From Aselliscus stoliczkanus (Eukaryota; Chordata; Mammalia; Chiroptera; Hipposideridae), in contig CM066735.1 of the NCBI GenBank assembly GCA_033961575.1, positions 36,661,501 to 36,725,500 of the forward strand: a stretch of DNA of 64,000 bases, in the 5' to 3' direction. The position numbers were made by a program, and so were the translations under genes. A model generated the notes under the pieces. The model was not told where the DNA came from and ran no database searches. It saw only the letters and a list, made by a program, of their open reading frames with translations. This document shows, one piece after another, positions 11,712-22,859 of this stretch; positions within the stretch are counted from its first letter, which is position 1; the number at the start of each line of letters is the position of its first letter.

Positions 11712-11819
11712 TAGACTAGTGCCTAAATTGACTCTCCACCTCCTTATCCTCCTTCATTTTTTCTCATAAAATTTAGCATTATCTGAAGTAGTTCATGTAT
11801 ATGTGTGTCTATGTATAAT

Positions 11820-11998
11820 AAGTATGTTTGTTTACTGTCTGCCTGACTCCCAATGTAAGATCTGTGAGGACATGGGCTATTGATCACTTGTTTATCACTG
11901 TACTATGTATCTTATTTATCACAATTTTGTAAGGAAGTAGAATAGTGCCTAACACACAACGGGCATTCAATAAATATTGGTTGAATAAATAAATGTTG
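11820..11998 (+). repeat. L2 LINE 3' end
   Basis: TGTTTACTGTCTGCCTGACT, GTGCCTAACACACAACGGGC and ATTCAATAAATATTGGTTGA follow the L2 3' terminal consensus. Confidence 0.8.
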
Positions 11999-12293
11999 TC
12001 AATTTCTAAACTGTGTGAAAATACCACCACACAGCATTCAATCTTCTTTGCTTGAAACCTTGAGAACAATGCAAAATGATTGAAGATCATTTGTGACTGA
12101 AGCTTTGTGAGTCAACAGGCTAGAAAAGGTTTAACGTATGCAAGCCTGAACCCCATTCATTGTAGCCTTCTAACATAATGTCAATAATTTTATTTGATTG
12201 CAAAATATATTTCTTTCCTTGATATAACTCAGTCCTGTATGCAGAATTCTTACAAAACAGTATTCAGTTTACAATACGGTTCTTGTGTTTCAG

Positions 12294-12339
12294 CTTCTCT
12301 TCCTTTGCATTCAGCTCCTTGATGCCACTGAAGGATTTG
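12294..12339 (+). other. Low-confidence splice-bounded candidate exon
   Basis: A pyrimidine-containing acceptor (TTCTTGTGTTTCAG, 12280-12293) precedes 46 bases that are open in one frame (hydrophobic residues, then LLDATEGF) and end at a good donor GGTAAGC. No protein family recognised. A chance match is likely in 64 kb. Confidence 0.15.
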
Positions 12340-12766
12340 GTAAGCAATTCTGCTAAATGGTCAAAAGTTGGGCACTTCAGCTACTAACTTTTACTTCCAT
12401 CTCATATAATTTATTAGAAAATAGAGGAGACAGTGTTCATTTTATTATGATCTATTAATTGCGAATCAAATAAAAATGCTCTGGATACCTTTGATGTTCT
12501 GTAAAAGAATCTCATACTTCTGAGTGATTACAACTCAAAAAAAACAAAACTCTGTATTCCAGATAGTTAACATTAATACTTGAATATTATTTAAACAAAA
12601 TTGACCACATAACATATTAAGCATAATCTGAGACATATCATCTATTTATCCATAAAGTTTTATACTCTAATCAAATTATACAGGGAAAATCATCATTTGG
12701 AGATAATCTGCATGAATTCTCTGATCATTTCACATGACATTGGCTTTCATTATTAATCAAAACTTT
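12340..12766. other. Unassigned AT-rich sequence
   Basis: No feature recognised. Confidence 0.4.
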
Positions 12767-12775
12767 AATCTTGTT

Positions 12776-13380
12776 ATTTTTTAAAGATTTTATGGGGTAA
12801 TTAGGGCAGGGGAACAGTGTTGGGGAATTGGGGGAGGGGAACGGTGTTGGGGAGTTGGTGGAGGGTAACAGTGTTGGAGAATTGGGGGAGGGGAACAGTG
12901 TTGGGGAATTGGAGGAGGGGAACAGTGTTGGGGAATTGAGAAAGGGGAACAGCCAAGTTGTTGTCCTTCAATCTTAGTTGTAGAGGGCACAGCAAGCTCA
13001 ACTCCAAGTCCAGTCATGCTGCTCAGCTCAAGGTGCTGTGTTCAATTAGTTGTGGGTAGGTGTAGCCACCATCCGATGTGGGAGTTGAACCAGCAGCCTC
13101 ATTGTTAAGAGCACACACTCTATCCACTGAGCCATCCGGGCGGCAGCTAAACTCAAGGTGCCAAGTTCAGTCTTAGTTACCAGCGGGTGTAGCCATCTCG
13201 AACAGGCAACCTTGTTGTTAGGAGCATGTGCTCTCATCGGCTGAGCCATCCTATCACCCGTTGGCAGCTCAGCGATAGCTCAGCTCACTGGCCCATGTGG
13301 GAATCCAACCAGTGACCCTGTTGCTCAGAGCTCACACTCTTGATCAAATGCTTAACCAACTGAACCACTCGGCTAGCCCT
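12776..13380 (-). mobile_element. Trimeric tRNA-derived SINE with an expanded internal tail
   Basis: Read on the minus strand, three tRNA-like heads follow each other: one from 13380 (GCCGAGTGGTTCAGTTGG, with GGTTGGATTCCC), one from about 13252 (GGATGGCTCAGCCGATGAG, with TGTTCGAGA) and one from about 13141 (GGATGGCTCAGTGGATAG, with GGTTCAACTCCC). Each has an A-box-like and a B-box-like part. After the third head come CTACAACTAAGATTGAAG and the CTGTTCCCC tail shared with the long SINEs here. The duplication TAATCTTG flanks it (ending near 12773, and again at 13380-13387). A 28-bp tandem array sits in the tail. Confidence 0.88.
12800..12955. repeat. ~27-28-bp minisatellite in the SINE tail
   Basis: Five to six tandem copies of a unit with the core GGGGAACAGTGTTGGGGAAT. 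Other SINEs in the window carry only one or two copies of this unit. The proline/histidine-rich ORFs here (12790-13017 and 12801-13007) are products of the array, not genes. Confidence 0.92.
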
Positions 13381-13389
13381 AATCTTGCT

Positions 13390-14555
13390 CTTTAGGAAGA
13401 TATTTTTTTCAAATGTTATATATGTAGTTTGAATGGATTAAAACCATTCAAAGAAAAGCTGAAAGTAAAGGCTTTTTCCCCCAAAAAAGTATTTATTCAT
13501 TAAAATATATAGATACTCTTCCTTTCTTCCTTCTTTGAACTCTTGCTGTTTTTGTTTCTTCCTTCTTTGGGTAATTTTGTCAAAAGGCCATTGGAGACCT
13601 TTCAGTTCCATTCTCCCTCTCTTTATCATCCCCCTTCTCCAATACTTGTTGGCAGCAGCTGAGGGAGTTTAGGCATCCTTGCAAAATGACAGCCAGGCAA
13701 GGTTTACAGCAGCGGCTCTAAGGGGTCATTTAGATGGATAGATTTCAGGCATTGAAAAGCAATCAATTAGAAGTCAGATTTCTCACTATCAGAAAAGGGA
13801 ACAAGAAAGGCATTAAGCTGGAATGAGTTCTGGAAGGTGGATTAGAATTGGAAGTATTGGGGTAAACTTGAGGTATTGGTGTGAATTTAAGGAGAGAGAG
13901 AGAACTATACATAAAAATGTGTGTGTATGTGTGTATGTACATATACACAGACATATATCACCTATACATTAGTTTTCTTCCAGGTTTAGTCAATTAGTCA
14001 ACTGAACGGGGCTGGAAATTGTGACGCAAGAGTCAATAAATACACCTACCTCATTATTCCTTGGTTTCTACAAACCATTCATCCCTAACAGGAATCAGGG
14101 CTCCTTAGAAAAATGGCTTATTCCGGCATGGGGGCAGGGAAAATAAAAATAAGCTTAGAATATACTGGTGTGCTGGAAAATAAGGGAGTCCTTGAAGAAT
14201 GATGAGGCAAGGTCAAAAATGACACAGAAACTAGCTTAAAGTTATTCCACTGTTGACTGATCTGCAGCAGTTTGAGCATCAAAATAAAGAATGATATCAT
14301 TAGTTAGCATTTTATGTAAAGAATAATGGAATTAGAAAACCACCATTTGACAAAATTTATAGTAATAACTCTTTCAGGCAAAAATCCTCAATGAATGCTA
14401 AAACTAATGTGAAGGTTTCATAAAAGCTACATACTCTCAAAGTGCCTTCCATAAAATACAAAGTAATTATTCTTTAAAAAAACACAAACATAGTACTTAG
14501 GAGATATCACTTTAATCAAGTGATCAGAACTAAAATAACCAGTAATAAGAATAGA
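13390..14555. other. Unassigned sequence
   Basis: AT-rich with short GT and GA runs (13885-13940). No gene or repeat family recognised. Confidence 0.4.
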
Positions 14556-14639
14556 AATATTGACACTGTAACAACCTATTGGATAAAGCATAATAAGAAG
14601 AACACAGCATCACTTAAGTGATATTCCTGCCAGATACAC

Positions 14640-14810
14640 ATTGCTAGGAGGGAAGGTAAATGGATAGGCAGGTGGTGACTACAATAAAACAAATGCAGTT
14701 AAGCGTTCTCAGTTGTGGAATCTGGGTTATGGGTATTCATCCTTCATGATACCTTTGCAACTTTGTTTTAAATTTGAAATTCTATTAAAATAAAAAGTTA
14801 AAAAAAACTA
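14640..14810 (+). mobile_element. Old L1 3'-UTR end
   Basis: The terminal phrase GGGTATTCATCCTTCATGAT ... TTTGAAATTCTATTAAAATAAAAAG resembles the 3' end of old L1 subfamilies (L1M). The upstream edge is not clear. Confidence 0.5.
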
Positions 14811-15184
14811 AAGCATAGCTAAAAATTCATTAGAAATTACAAAATAGTTTTACATAAAGGAAACCAACTAATGACAGTTGCTTGGTAATATTATGTTGGT
14901 AAGCACACTACAGCTTTGGGTTGTTATTTCATTGTGTTTCTAGAGAATGGAGCTAAGTTTACAGGAGCATTTCTAAAATTGGGTTCTTGGGTGAAGTTAT
15001 AGCCAAGTAGAGAAAAGTAGTAGAACGTTCACTGTCAGCAGGACTGCTCAGAGTGTCATCTGTGCCTGTACATTAAATCTTTTGCTCACTGCTATAATGT
15101 GCCCTACTTTGATGAGGGCTACAGATGGGACTGCAATTTGGAACATTACCCTGTGTTTAGGTTTTCCTCAGAAACCAAGAGTTC

Positions 15185-15985
15185 AGTACTACCAAAAGCC
15201 ATCTAAAGATGCAATACAATCCCTATCAGGATTCCAATGGCACCTTTTACAGAAGTAGAAAACCACTGCTAAAATTTATGTGGAACCACAAAAGGCTTTG
15301 AATAGCCAAAGTAATCCAGTAAAAGAAGAACAAAGCAGGAGGCATCACACTTCCTGATTTCAAGCTATACTATAAAGCCATAGCCATTAAAACAGTATGG
15401 TACTGATATAGAAACAGAAAAATAGATCAATGAAACACAATTGAGGGCCCAGAAATAAATCCAAGCATATACAGTCAACTAATGTTTGACAAGGGAGACA
15501 AGAATACTCAATGGCAAAAAGATAGTCTCTTCAATAAATTGTGCCGGGATAATTGGACATGCACATGTAAAAGTATAAAACTGGACCCATATCTTAAATA
15601 ATTCACATAAAAAAAGAGAGAGAGATTAGATTTATGATTATGAGATGCAGAGGGTGGGGCTAGAGGGAATTAGGGGAAGGTGGTCCAAAGGCAGAAATTT
15701 TCAGTTATAAGATAAACAAATAGTAGGGATGCAATGTATAACATGATGAGTATAGCTAATACTGCTGTATGATATACAGGAATGTTGTTAAGAGAGTAAA
15801 TCTGAAGATTTCTCATTGCAAGGAGAACATACTTTTCTTCTTTTTTCTTTTTATTGTATCTGTGAGAGAAGATGAATGTTAGCTGAACCTATTGTAATCA
15901 TTTTACAAGATATGCTATACACCTTAAATGTATATAGTAAAATATGTCATTTTTTTCTCAATAAAACTGGAAAGAAATCATTGTA
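15185..15985 (+). mobile_element. L1 ORF2 fragment plus 3' UTR
   Basis: 15190-15600 reads as L1 ORF2 (phrases CAATACAATCCCTATCAGGA, CTTCCTGATTTCAAGCTATA, AATGTTTGACAAGGGAGACA) with broken frames. 15600-15985 is the 3' UTR, with GTTATAAGATAAACAAATAG and the terminal ATTTTTTTCTCAATAAAACTGG. It is 5' truncated and sits in an L1 cluster that continues to 16.77 kb. Confidence 0.85.
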
Positions 15986-16335
15986 GCATTGATTATAATA
16001 GTCAAGATTAAGAAATAACCTAAAATGCATATCTGGTCAAATTATTGTTGTATATCCACATAAAATTCTTCACAGTTATTAAAATCATGTTTTAGAAGAT
16101 AAATTAGTGATTTTTAAAATAGCTCTCTATATATTACAGGGAAAAAAAACAAAGGCATATTAGATCATTATAGTTGGCATGATCCCATAATTACACAAAT
16201 CTATATATACAACTCTAAATAGTGTTTTCTTAAAGTGATGGAATTATGAGTAATTCTTACTTTCTCATTTGCAAATTTTGCATTTTCTGAATTTTCTATT
16301 ATGAATTTGTTTTGCTGTCAAAATGAGGGGAGAAT
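15986..16335 (+). mobile_element. Older L1 3' region
   Basis: More diverged than its neighbour: TGATCCCATAATTACACAAA, GATGGAATTATGAGTAATTC and ATTTTCTGAATTTTCTATTA match the order in old L1 3' UTRs. It directly abuts the younger L1 upstream, so the upstream element probably inserted into it. Confidence 0.6.
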
Positions 16336-16364
16336 GCTAATTTCATTTTGCAAATGAAACATAT

Positions 16365-16757
16365 TTTGGGGGGTTTTTAATTAAAATTTTGGGTGGTGAC
16401 AATGGTTAGTAAAATTACATAGGTTTCAGTGTACAATTCTGTAATACATCATCTATATATCACATTGTGTGTTCACCAACCAGAGTCAGTTCTTCCAACA
16501 CCACAATGAGATACCACCTCACATCTGTCAGAATGGCTCTCATAAACAAGACAAATAATAACAAGTCTTGGAGAGGCTGTGGAGAAAAAGGAACCTTCAT
16601 ACACTGCTGGTGGGAATGCAGATTGGTGCAGCTGCTATGGAAGGCAGTTTGGAGGTTCCTCAAAAAATTAAGAATGGAATTAGCATATGACCCAGCAATC
16701 CCTCCCCTGAGTATATACCAAAAAAAACCTGAAAATATTTATCCTTAAAGATATATG
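16365..16757 (-). mobile_element. L1 insertion with 5' inversion (twin priming)
   Basis: 16370-16495 is the L1 3' UTR in minus orientation (GTGTACAATTCTGTAATACA, CACATTGTGTGTTCACCAAC). From about 16500 the sequence switches to plus-strand L1 ORF2 (GAGATACCACCTCACATCTG, then CTGGTGGGAATGCAGATTGG), with ORF2-like peptide motifs such as [15 protein letters not shown] 10-bp duplication TGAAACATAT lies at 16355-16364 and 16758-16767. Opposite-orientation L1 halves between one duplication is the classic product of twin-primed reverse transcription. Confidence 0.82.
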
Positions 16758-16767
16758 TGAAACATAT

Positions 16768-19700
16768 GTATTTTAATGTGTTTCCTTTCTGTTAGCTCAG
16801 GTATCATCACATTTCTTAGAAGTCTCTGTAGGCTCAGGTTTTATTTACTCTCAGAAGTAAAACTCACTAATTTTAATTCCTATATTTGTATCAAGTTGGC
16901 TTGACTGCCAGCAGAGATTAATGGGTGATTCTTTATCTATGGTTTTCCAGAACTGCCTCATTTTAGAAGCAGAGTTGTGTGAAGCATATTTTCATTTTAT
17001 GTCCACTCCACCAAAAAACATCTAACTTAAAAAATTTCTTATTGTGACTTTCTTCACAAATATTCGCCATCAAATCTTAGATTGACAATTAGCTTCTTCT
17101 GCCCATCACCAACTTCTATTTGAACTTAGATTCAAAAGAAAGACCTTAGATTAAAATGATGTGTCTATGAAGCTCTTACTTAAATACCTGAGTTGATAGA
17201 GAACACAATAGTATCTAAGATTTTAAATTATTATTGCAGCATCCCAAAATTTGGCTTAAATATGAAATACTACATCTAAATAGATAAAACTTAATTGTTT
17301 CTTGAATTTATATGATAATTTGATCAATTAAATCCTGGGCAATAGTAAGAGATGCAAATAAAATTTCACTGTTTCATAATATAAAATATAATCATGATAT
17401 CTTGAATCTTTCATTTATCTAATAGATTCTTATTGAACGGCTACTTTACGTGTATTATTATATTCCTTGCAAGGAGTACAACGAGATACTAGAGAAAGAT
17501 TTTAAAACATTTTTTTTTTTTGCTGGTTAAACTTGTGTGATAGCAAACACAGCGAAATGATTGCTTCTAAATTAAAGTGATATAAATCTTTCTTGAAAAG
17601 TAAAAATCAAAATCAAATAGCACAATAGTGCAATGATGCTGTTTTTCATATGCAGGGTTGATATTCATTTCAATGAGTTGATACTCATTTCTCCTGGGTC
17701 GTAAGGACCTGCAGATTATCACAAAGTTAATCTTGATGGGGAACTGATAAAATATGTGCTTGTTATACTGCACATAGTAATAGTTTATGTACTCACTCCA
17801 AATGTAATCACATTTTCATAGCCTCCTAAGTCCTAGAAGCGATTTGTGGTCTACAATCCAAATAGATGACGTTAATGAGTTGCGTCTTGGACCAATAAAT
17901 AGAAAAATAAAGAAAGGAAGAATTGTTAGTATGTCACCATGATGAGCCGATTACTGTAAGTGGAGAGCCTGAATTAACTCAAAGGTGACTTTAGCAATAC
18001 ATCAATTTCCTTCGTGGAACATAAGATAATGGTTACAGTTCCATGTCATTATCGTAATGTTGCTTTGACATTATTACAGAGAACCTGGATCATTTTTCAA
18101 TCATCAGTAGGAGATGGGGTTAAAATGGGAGAGAAAAGACTCTCAGAAATTTTCAAGGAAAAATTCTTTTCCCTTCAAGGAATGTTAATGTTTGTTAAGA
18201 GCTCCGTTAATAATGCAAGAGGTTTCATAGCCCCACCTAGTGGTCAGGAAGTAATTCACTGCGCCAATCGACTACATCAGTAGCTCTAGTTTTAAGATAG
18301 GCATGCTTTTCAGCAACCATGGAGTATCATTGTGTTCCTAGATAGTAGGATTCAAGGTAAGCATACCATGTTAGCAGAAGTTGAATATTAAGCAAGTACT
18401 AATCCATTTACTAATTCTTAAAATAATAGAAATATTAATCTCCAGAACTAAACTCATTTAGAAGTTACTTTGTCTGTTTTAGAGCTGACCTTTCGTTTCA
18501 CAATTATTTCTAGTATTTACATAAACCTTAAGTGGAACTCTGTAAAAAGTTCGCTAACTGAATCGTATAAAAAGTTCTTGATGTTTGAGATCACATTAGC
18601 ATTACATTAGTCTTGAAAGTAAAATAAAATTTCAAAGGATCTTCATAACTAATTCTGTGTCTTGGTCAAATTGGAATATTTATGGTTACAATCCTTCTAG
18701 AATTTTGAAATGCAAATAAAATATTAGATTGAATATATCACCATGCTTAATCATGTCTGTCCTCACGACAGCCCAAATATTCAAGGATTCCAACTTTTAA
18801 GTTACTCATATACCAACCTCCAACTATGAAAATATCCTTCAAAAACTTATGTAAGGTAGAAAATATTTTTTTTAAACACCATTGGATTACAAAAGAAAAA
18901 AATACCAGTGAGTACATAAAGTTACTGTGAGTTTCTCCTTAGGCAGCAATGGGAGCTGAAGCATCTAAAGATTGAAAAGTAAATCCATCAAGAACCGTCT
19001 GTCCTTCAGCAGGTTATCAGTACCGTGTCACTGGGAGAGCAGCATGTCATGTAGAAAGCAGAAGTGGTGCACAACATACTAACCAGCTGTGAGGTTTCCC
19101 CTGCTTAAAGATGTTGCATCTGGCCTCTTAAGCAGTTTTACAGACATCATCAATAAACCATAATCAGCATGTAATGGTCCAACAAGATCACCAACAAGAG
19201 CCTGGAAGTCAGCCAGTCTATCAGCACTGACAGTACACTACATTTTAGTCCTCTTGAGCTGGACATGTTTAGAAATAAATGAGAGCAAAGAGCACAAAGT
19301 GCAACTACTAGGCAGGCAAAAGTGAAGAGAGACCAGCAAGCAATGGAGGCAATATGCCCTAATGGTGAACTGAACCCCTGAAACAAGGCTGCGGCAGCCA
19401 GACAGACTGCTGGTGTGGGCAATTCAGTAAGTAGTTGTTTAAATTCCATGCAAAGTGGATATACGAGCGTATCAATATGTAAAAAAGTCTTATGATTCAC
19501 ACATCAGCGATCAATGATCATTTGTAGAATTTAAGTATGCAACTAAAAATGACAGCTAAAATATTTATTCATTAGTCTAATTAGGATTCAAGGAAGCAAA
19601 GCATTCCCTACGTTTTCAATATTAATAATCATTATTAATTTCAACTATATGCACCTTTTTCAAATATTTCCATGAGTTTTAATCAACCATGAACTGAGAC

Positions 19701-20099
19701 TCTTGAATCTCTTGTTACCAACGAACAAATGTGAATTTATGAGTATCCAAAAGGCTGTACCAGTTATACTGAAAAGTAGAATTCCAAAGGTCTAAAGCAG
19801 AAAAAAACTGGATTCTTCCTACACACTGTCCCTGTGGAGATGATCTCAGTAAAACTGGCGCTCATCCCATGATTTCTAGTTTCTGTTTGACAATAAAAAT
19901 GCCTTTGATGACTTTTAGTCACAAGAGAGTCATCATGAAGTATCTGTCAGTCTGTCAATTGTAATCATAACTAAAGCGCTTCTCTTTCCTTAGCTTAGAC
20001 CTGTGAATCCACTGGAAGGGTTGAAGAGCTGGATTAACAGGGGAACATAAAATGACTCGACTTTGTTTGGGGTGTCTGCAGGTGTTTATTGATCTAATC
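16768..20099. other. Unassigned, mostly unique-looking sequence
   Basis: No repeat family recognised over about 3.3 kb. Short ORFs (18014-18283; 19150-19500 minus, 116 residues with a hydrophobic stretch) show no domain, homologous motif or splice context. The only motif of note is the CTCF-like site at 18228-18246. Confidence 0.4.
18228..18246 (-). promoter_or_regulatory. CTCF-like binding motif
   Basis: The reverse complement TGACCACTAGGTGGGGCTA closely follows the vertebrate CTCF core (TGGCCACCAGGGGGCGCTA). It lies in sequence without a recognised repeat. The motif match alone does not show occupancy. Confidence 0.5.
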
Positions 20100-21880
20100 T
20101 AACAGAACTTCCTATTGGCCATGCCATATTTAAATCATGACTCTTTCTCTCCAGTTACTTGGGAACTTTGAAGACCACTCCGTCCCCTTCCTTTTCTCTC
20201 CTCATTTCCTCCCAACCCTTCTGCATCTCTGGACATCTATCACCTGCATCCTCTTAAAGCAAGGAAATCTTTCCTCTCACCGTCAATGTACAGCTTCTTT
20301 ATTCTCTTCTTCTGCCACATGAGCTGAAGCCTCCTTAAATTTGCTATACTCACCATTCTCCTCTCAGGCAAAGGCTCTTATCAGAGTTCCCAGCCAGCTT
20401 ACTCTTCCAAGTGACCCTGTGAGCCATGGAAAATCAACATTTTTTGCCCCCTGAGATTCTGGGAGTGAGTGGAGCCCAATCTTAAGGCAGACACATCTCA
20501 TTTATCCATCAGAGCAGCTAACAAGCCACAGTTTAGCTTCTATGCCTCCACAGACTCCACCGGAAAACGGGAAGCTCTTTGGATGTCACTTTGAAACCCT
20601 AATTATCAGATTTAAGCCAGGGGAAGCACAACTCATTCCTCCACCATGTTGGGTTTCAAATCAGCAAATCACAACTCTCTCCAAAGAAATTCTCCTTTTT
20701 CACAAGTCCACTGTTGGTCCCCTCCATCCCTTTTAGAGCCTGGTAACTAAGGATCACAAATTGTTCTTAGCCACTTCCTTTGCAAGTCTTTCTTACGTGG
20801 TCTAGGGAACACTTTGAAATATGTGGATGGTTGGCACCTCATATATTGGGGCCTCTCTTAATTTCCTTTAGTGTGACAAGGATCTGAGGGCACACAGAGC
20901 ATGTTTTATGTGGGAGGTAATCCCAGAAATACCAGTGGGGAGCAGAGAAGTGAGACTCTGAGAAATAAAGGAAGCCGATAGAGCAGGTTTCTGCTTGGGC
21001 ATCTGAGATCTAACCCTATAGGAGAATTCTGGGTGTCAGTGTAGACATGGGCCTCAGGTTTATCCCCACCAAGGATCCAGTACATCAGCATGTTCATACA
21101 ACCATGTTCACGGGTCACAAGTTGAAGGTCTGTTCCCAGAGAAGTGGGGTCAGGGTCATTTTCCAGCTCTTTTGGCACTGAACATTATATGTGAGGGTAG
21201 AGCAGGCTCTGGCCACAGAGACAAAGCTCAGACAAAGAGATACAAGCGCTGACCTTTGGAATTGGGGCTGGTGGTGCCTGAAACAGTGCATGCTGAGTAC
21301 ATATGGACCAAACAACAGTTGCTCCAGGGCCCAGTGACCCAACATAGAACAGCTTGTTTTAACATACAGTTCAACTGACAAATGGTAATACTGAAATAGA
21401 AGTCAGATTCTTTAAAGAGGATTGTCAGTTCCATCTTGTTCCTTTCGTGATGTCAGTGGTTTCTTTGAGACCTGTAAACAGTGAGCAGTAATACCAACAT
21501 TCTCTTTGAAACTCTGAGCAGTCTCTGATCTAAAATCCTTACAGGCTTCAGACCAGCATGTGCTGGAGGAATGAAATATCAGAGTTCCTTCCACTGGGTA
21601 TCCGGAAGCCAGCAATCCACAGTGGAAATCTCTTTCCATTCTCTCTCTCAAATTCTCCTCCAATGAAATCTCTGAAGACAAATTTCTGGGCTTTACACAT
21701 TATCCTAGTTTATCATCAATCTTTTCTTCACAATTCTCTTTCAAATTCCTTGACATACTGAAAGCTGGCCTCCCAGGGACAAGGCACCCTTGGTTGCCCT
21801 TGTCTGTATTCTACGCTCAACAGGTTGCCCCAGGTCACTGCTACTTCCCCCTTTTATTTAAAAGTCCTTCCTCATCCCTT
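20100..21880. other. Unassigned GC-richer block, possibly an old LTR element
   Basis: Base composition is richer than the surroundings, with several short ORFs on both strands at 20.1-21.8 kb that show no domains. Phrases such as GTGAGACTCTGAGAAATAAA and repeated polypyrimidine stretches suggest an old LTR or other mobile sequence, but no ends were found. Confidence 0.3.
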
Positions 21881-21947
21881 ACCACTTATTGTCTCTTTCA
21901 GTTTGGACATCTTCCAAAATTCATTTAGAATGTTGGCTTATTTAGAA

Positions 21948-22025
21948 TGTTTCAGCTTTATTGAGATATGATTGACAAAAATAGTATAGAAAGTCAAACA
22001 ATTAAGTTCACAAACTTGTTGCAAT
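21948..22025 (-). mobile_element. Short L1 3'-UTR fragment, minus strand
   Basis: TTTCAGCTTTATTGAGATAT followed by GATTGACAAAAATAG is the reverse complement of a common L1 3'-UTR segment (tatcaattatacctcaataaag...). Confidence 0.6.
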
Positions 22026-22049
22026 GAAGTCGTTAACATTTTTTCATAT

Positions 22050-22530
22050 AAGAGAGATTATTCATTATGAATTTGTACCAACAGGACAAACAGTTAACCA
22101 ACTTTACAATTTAGAACTGCTGAAAAGGCTGCATGAGAAAGTTAGATGACCTGAACTTTTCACCAACAATTCATGCCTCTTGCATCAAGACAAGGCACCA
22201 GCTCACACAGCACTGTCTGTGAGGAAGTTCATAGCCAGTAAACAAATAACTGTATTCGAACACCCTCATGACTCATCTGATCTGGCCCCCCAATCACTTC
22301 TTTGTTTACTCAAAGATAAAGGAAATATTGAAAGTAAGACATTTTAGTGACATTCAGGACAGCAAGAGTAATATGATGACAGCTCTGATGGTCATTCCAG
22401 AAAAAGAGTTCCAACATTGCTTTAAAGGGTAGACTAGGCAACTAGCATCGGTTATACCTTCCCAAGGAGAGTACTTCAAAGATGACCATAGTGATATTCA
22501 GCAATGAGGGATGTTGCACGTTTTCTAGGA
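22050..22530 (+). mobile_element. Second mariner transposase relic
   Basis: The plus strand translates, across stops and frame shifts, to mariner catalytic-domain motifs in order: YEFVPTGQTVN, HQDKAPAHTALSV (second catalytic aspartate), ITVFEHPHDSSDLAP (third catalytic aspartate), then ALMVIPEKEFQHCF. The tail matches the C-terminal mariner region. No terminal repeats were found. It is distinct from the family at the window start, because the motif wording differs. Confidence 0.85.
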
Positions 22531-22654
22531 TGAGTTTGCAAGCTTAATTGTCAGACCTTGTATATTTAGGTTGCACAATGTGGTTTCTTTTTTCTTTTGT
22601 AAGAACACTTAACATCTACTTTTCCCTTCTTGACCCTCTTAGGGACTCTTCTAT

Positions 22655-22850
22655 AAAATATCAGAACATTTTCTTGTTCCTATATCACAGCACTTGTCAT
22701 ACTTTGTAATTGCCTATATAATTGTCCACTGACCTCAACACTAAATTTTAAGTCCCTTGAGGGCAGCAACTGCATATTTTAACTCCACTTTTATCCTTCA
22801 CAGCAATTAACACAAGTTTGTGTTACTTATAGGAAAGTATTACCCCCTAT
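22655..22850 (+). repeat. L2 LINE 3' fragment
   Basis: CACAGCACTTGTCATACTTT and TTAAGTCCCTTGAGGGCAGC match the diagnostic L2 tail; the final (A)TG-rich end is lost. Confidence 0.75.
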
Positions 22851-22859
22851 AAGTCTTCT

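Noticed and set aside
12790..13017. Pro/His-rich ORFs
   Set aside because: Products of the minisatellite in the SINE tail.
16467..16748. 93-residue ORF with recognisable peptide motifs
   Set aside because: It is the inverted L1 ORF2 piece, not a host gene.
19150..19500. 116-residue minus ORF with hydrophobic segments
   Set aside because: No family motif and ordinary composition for chance ORFs of this length.
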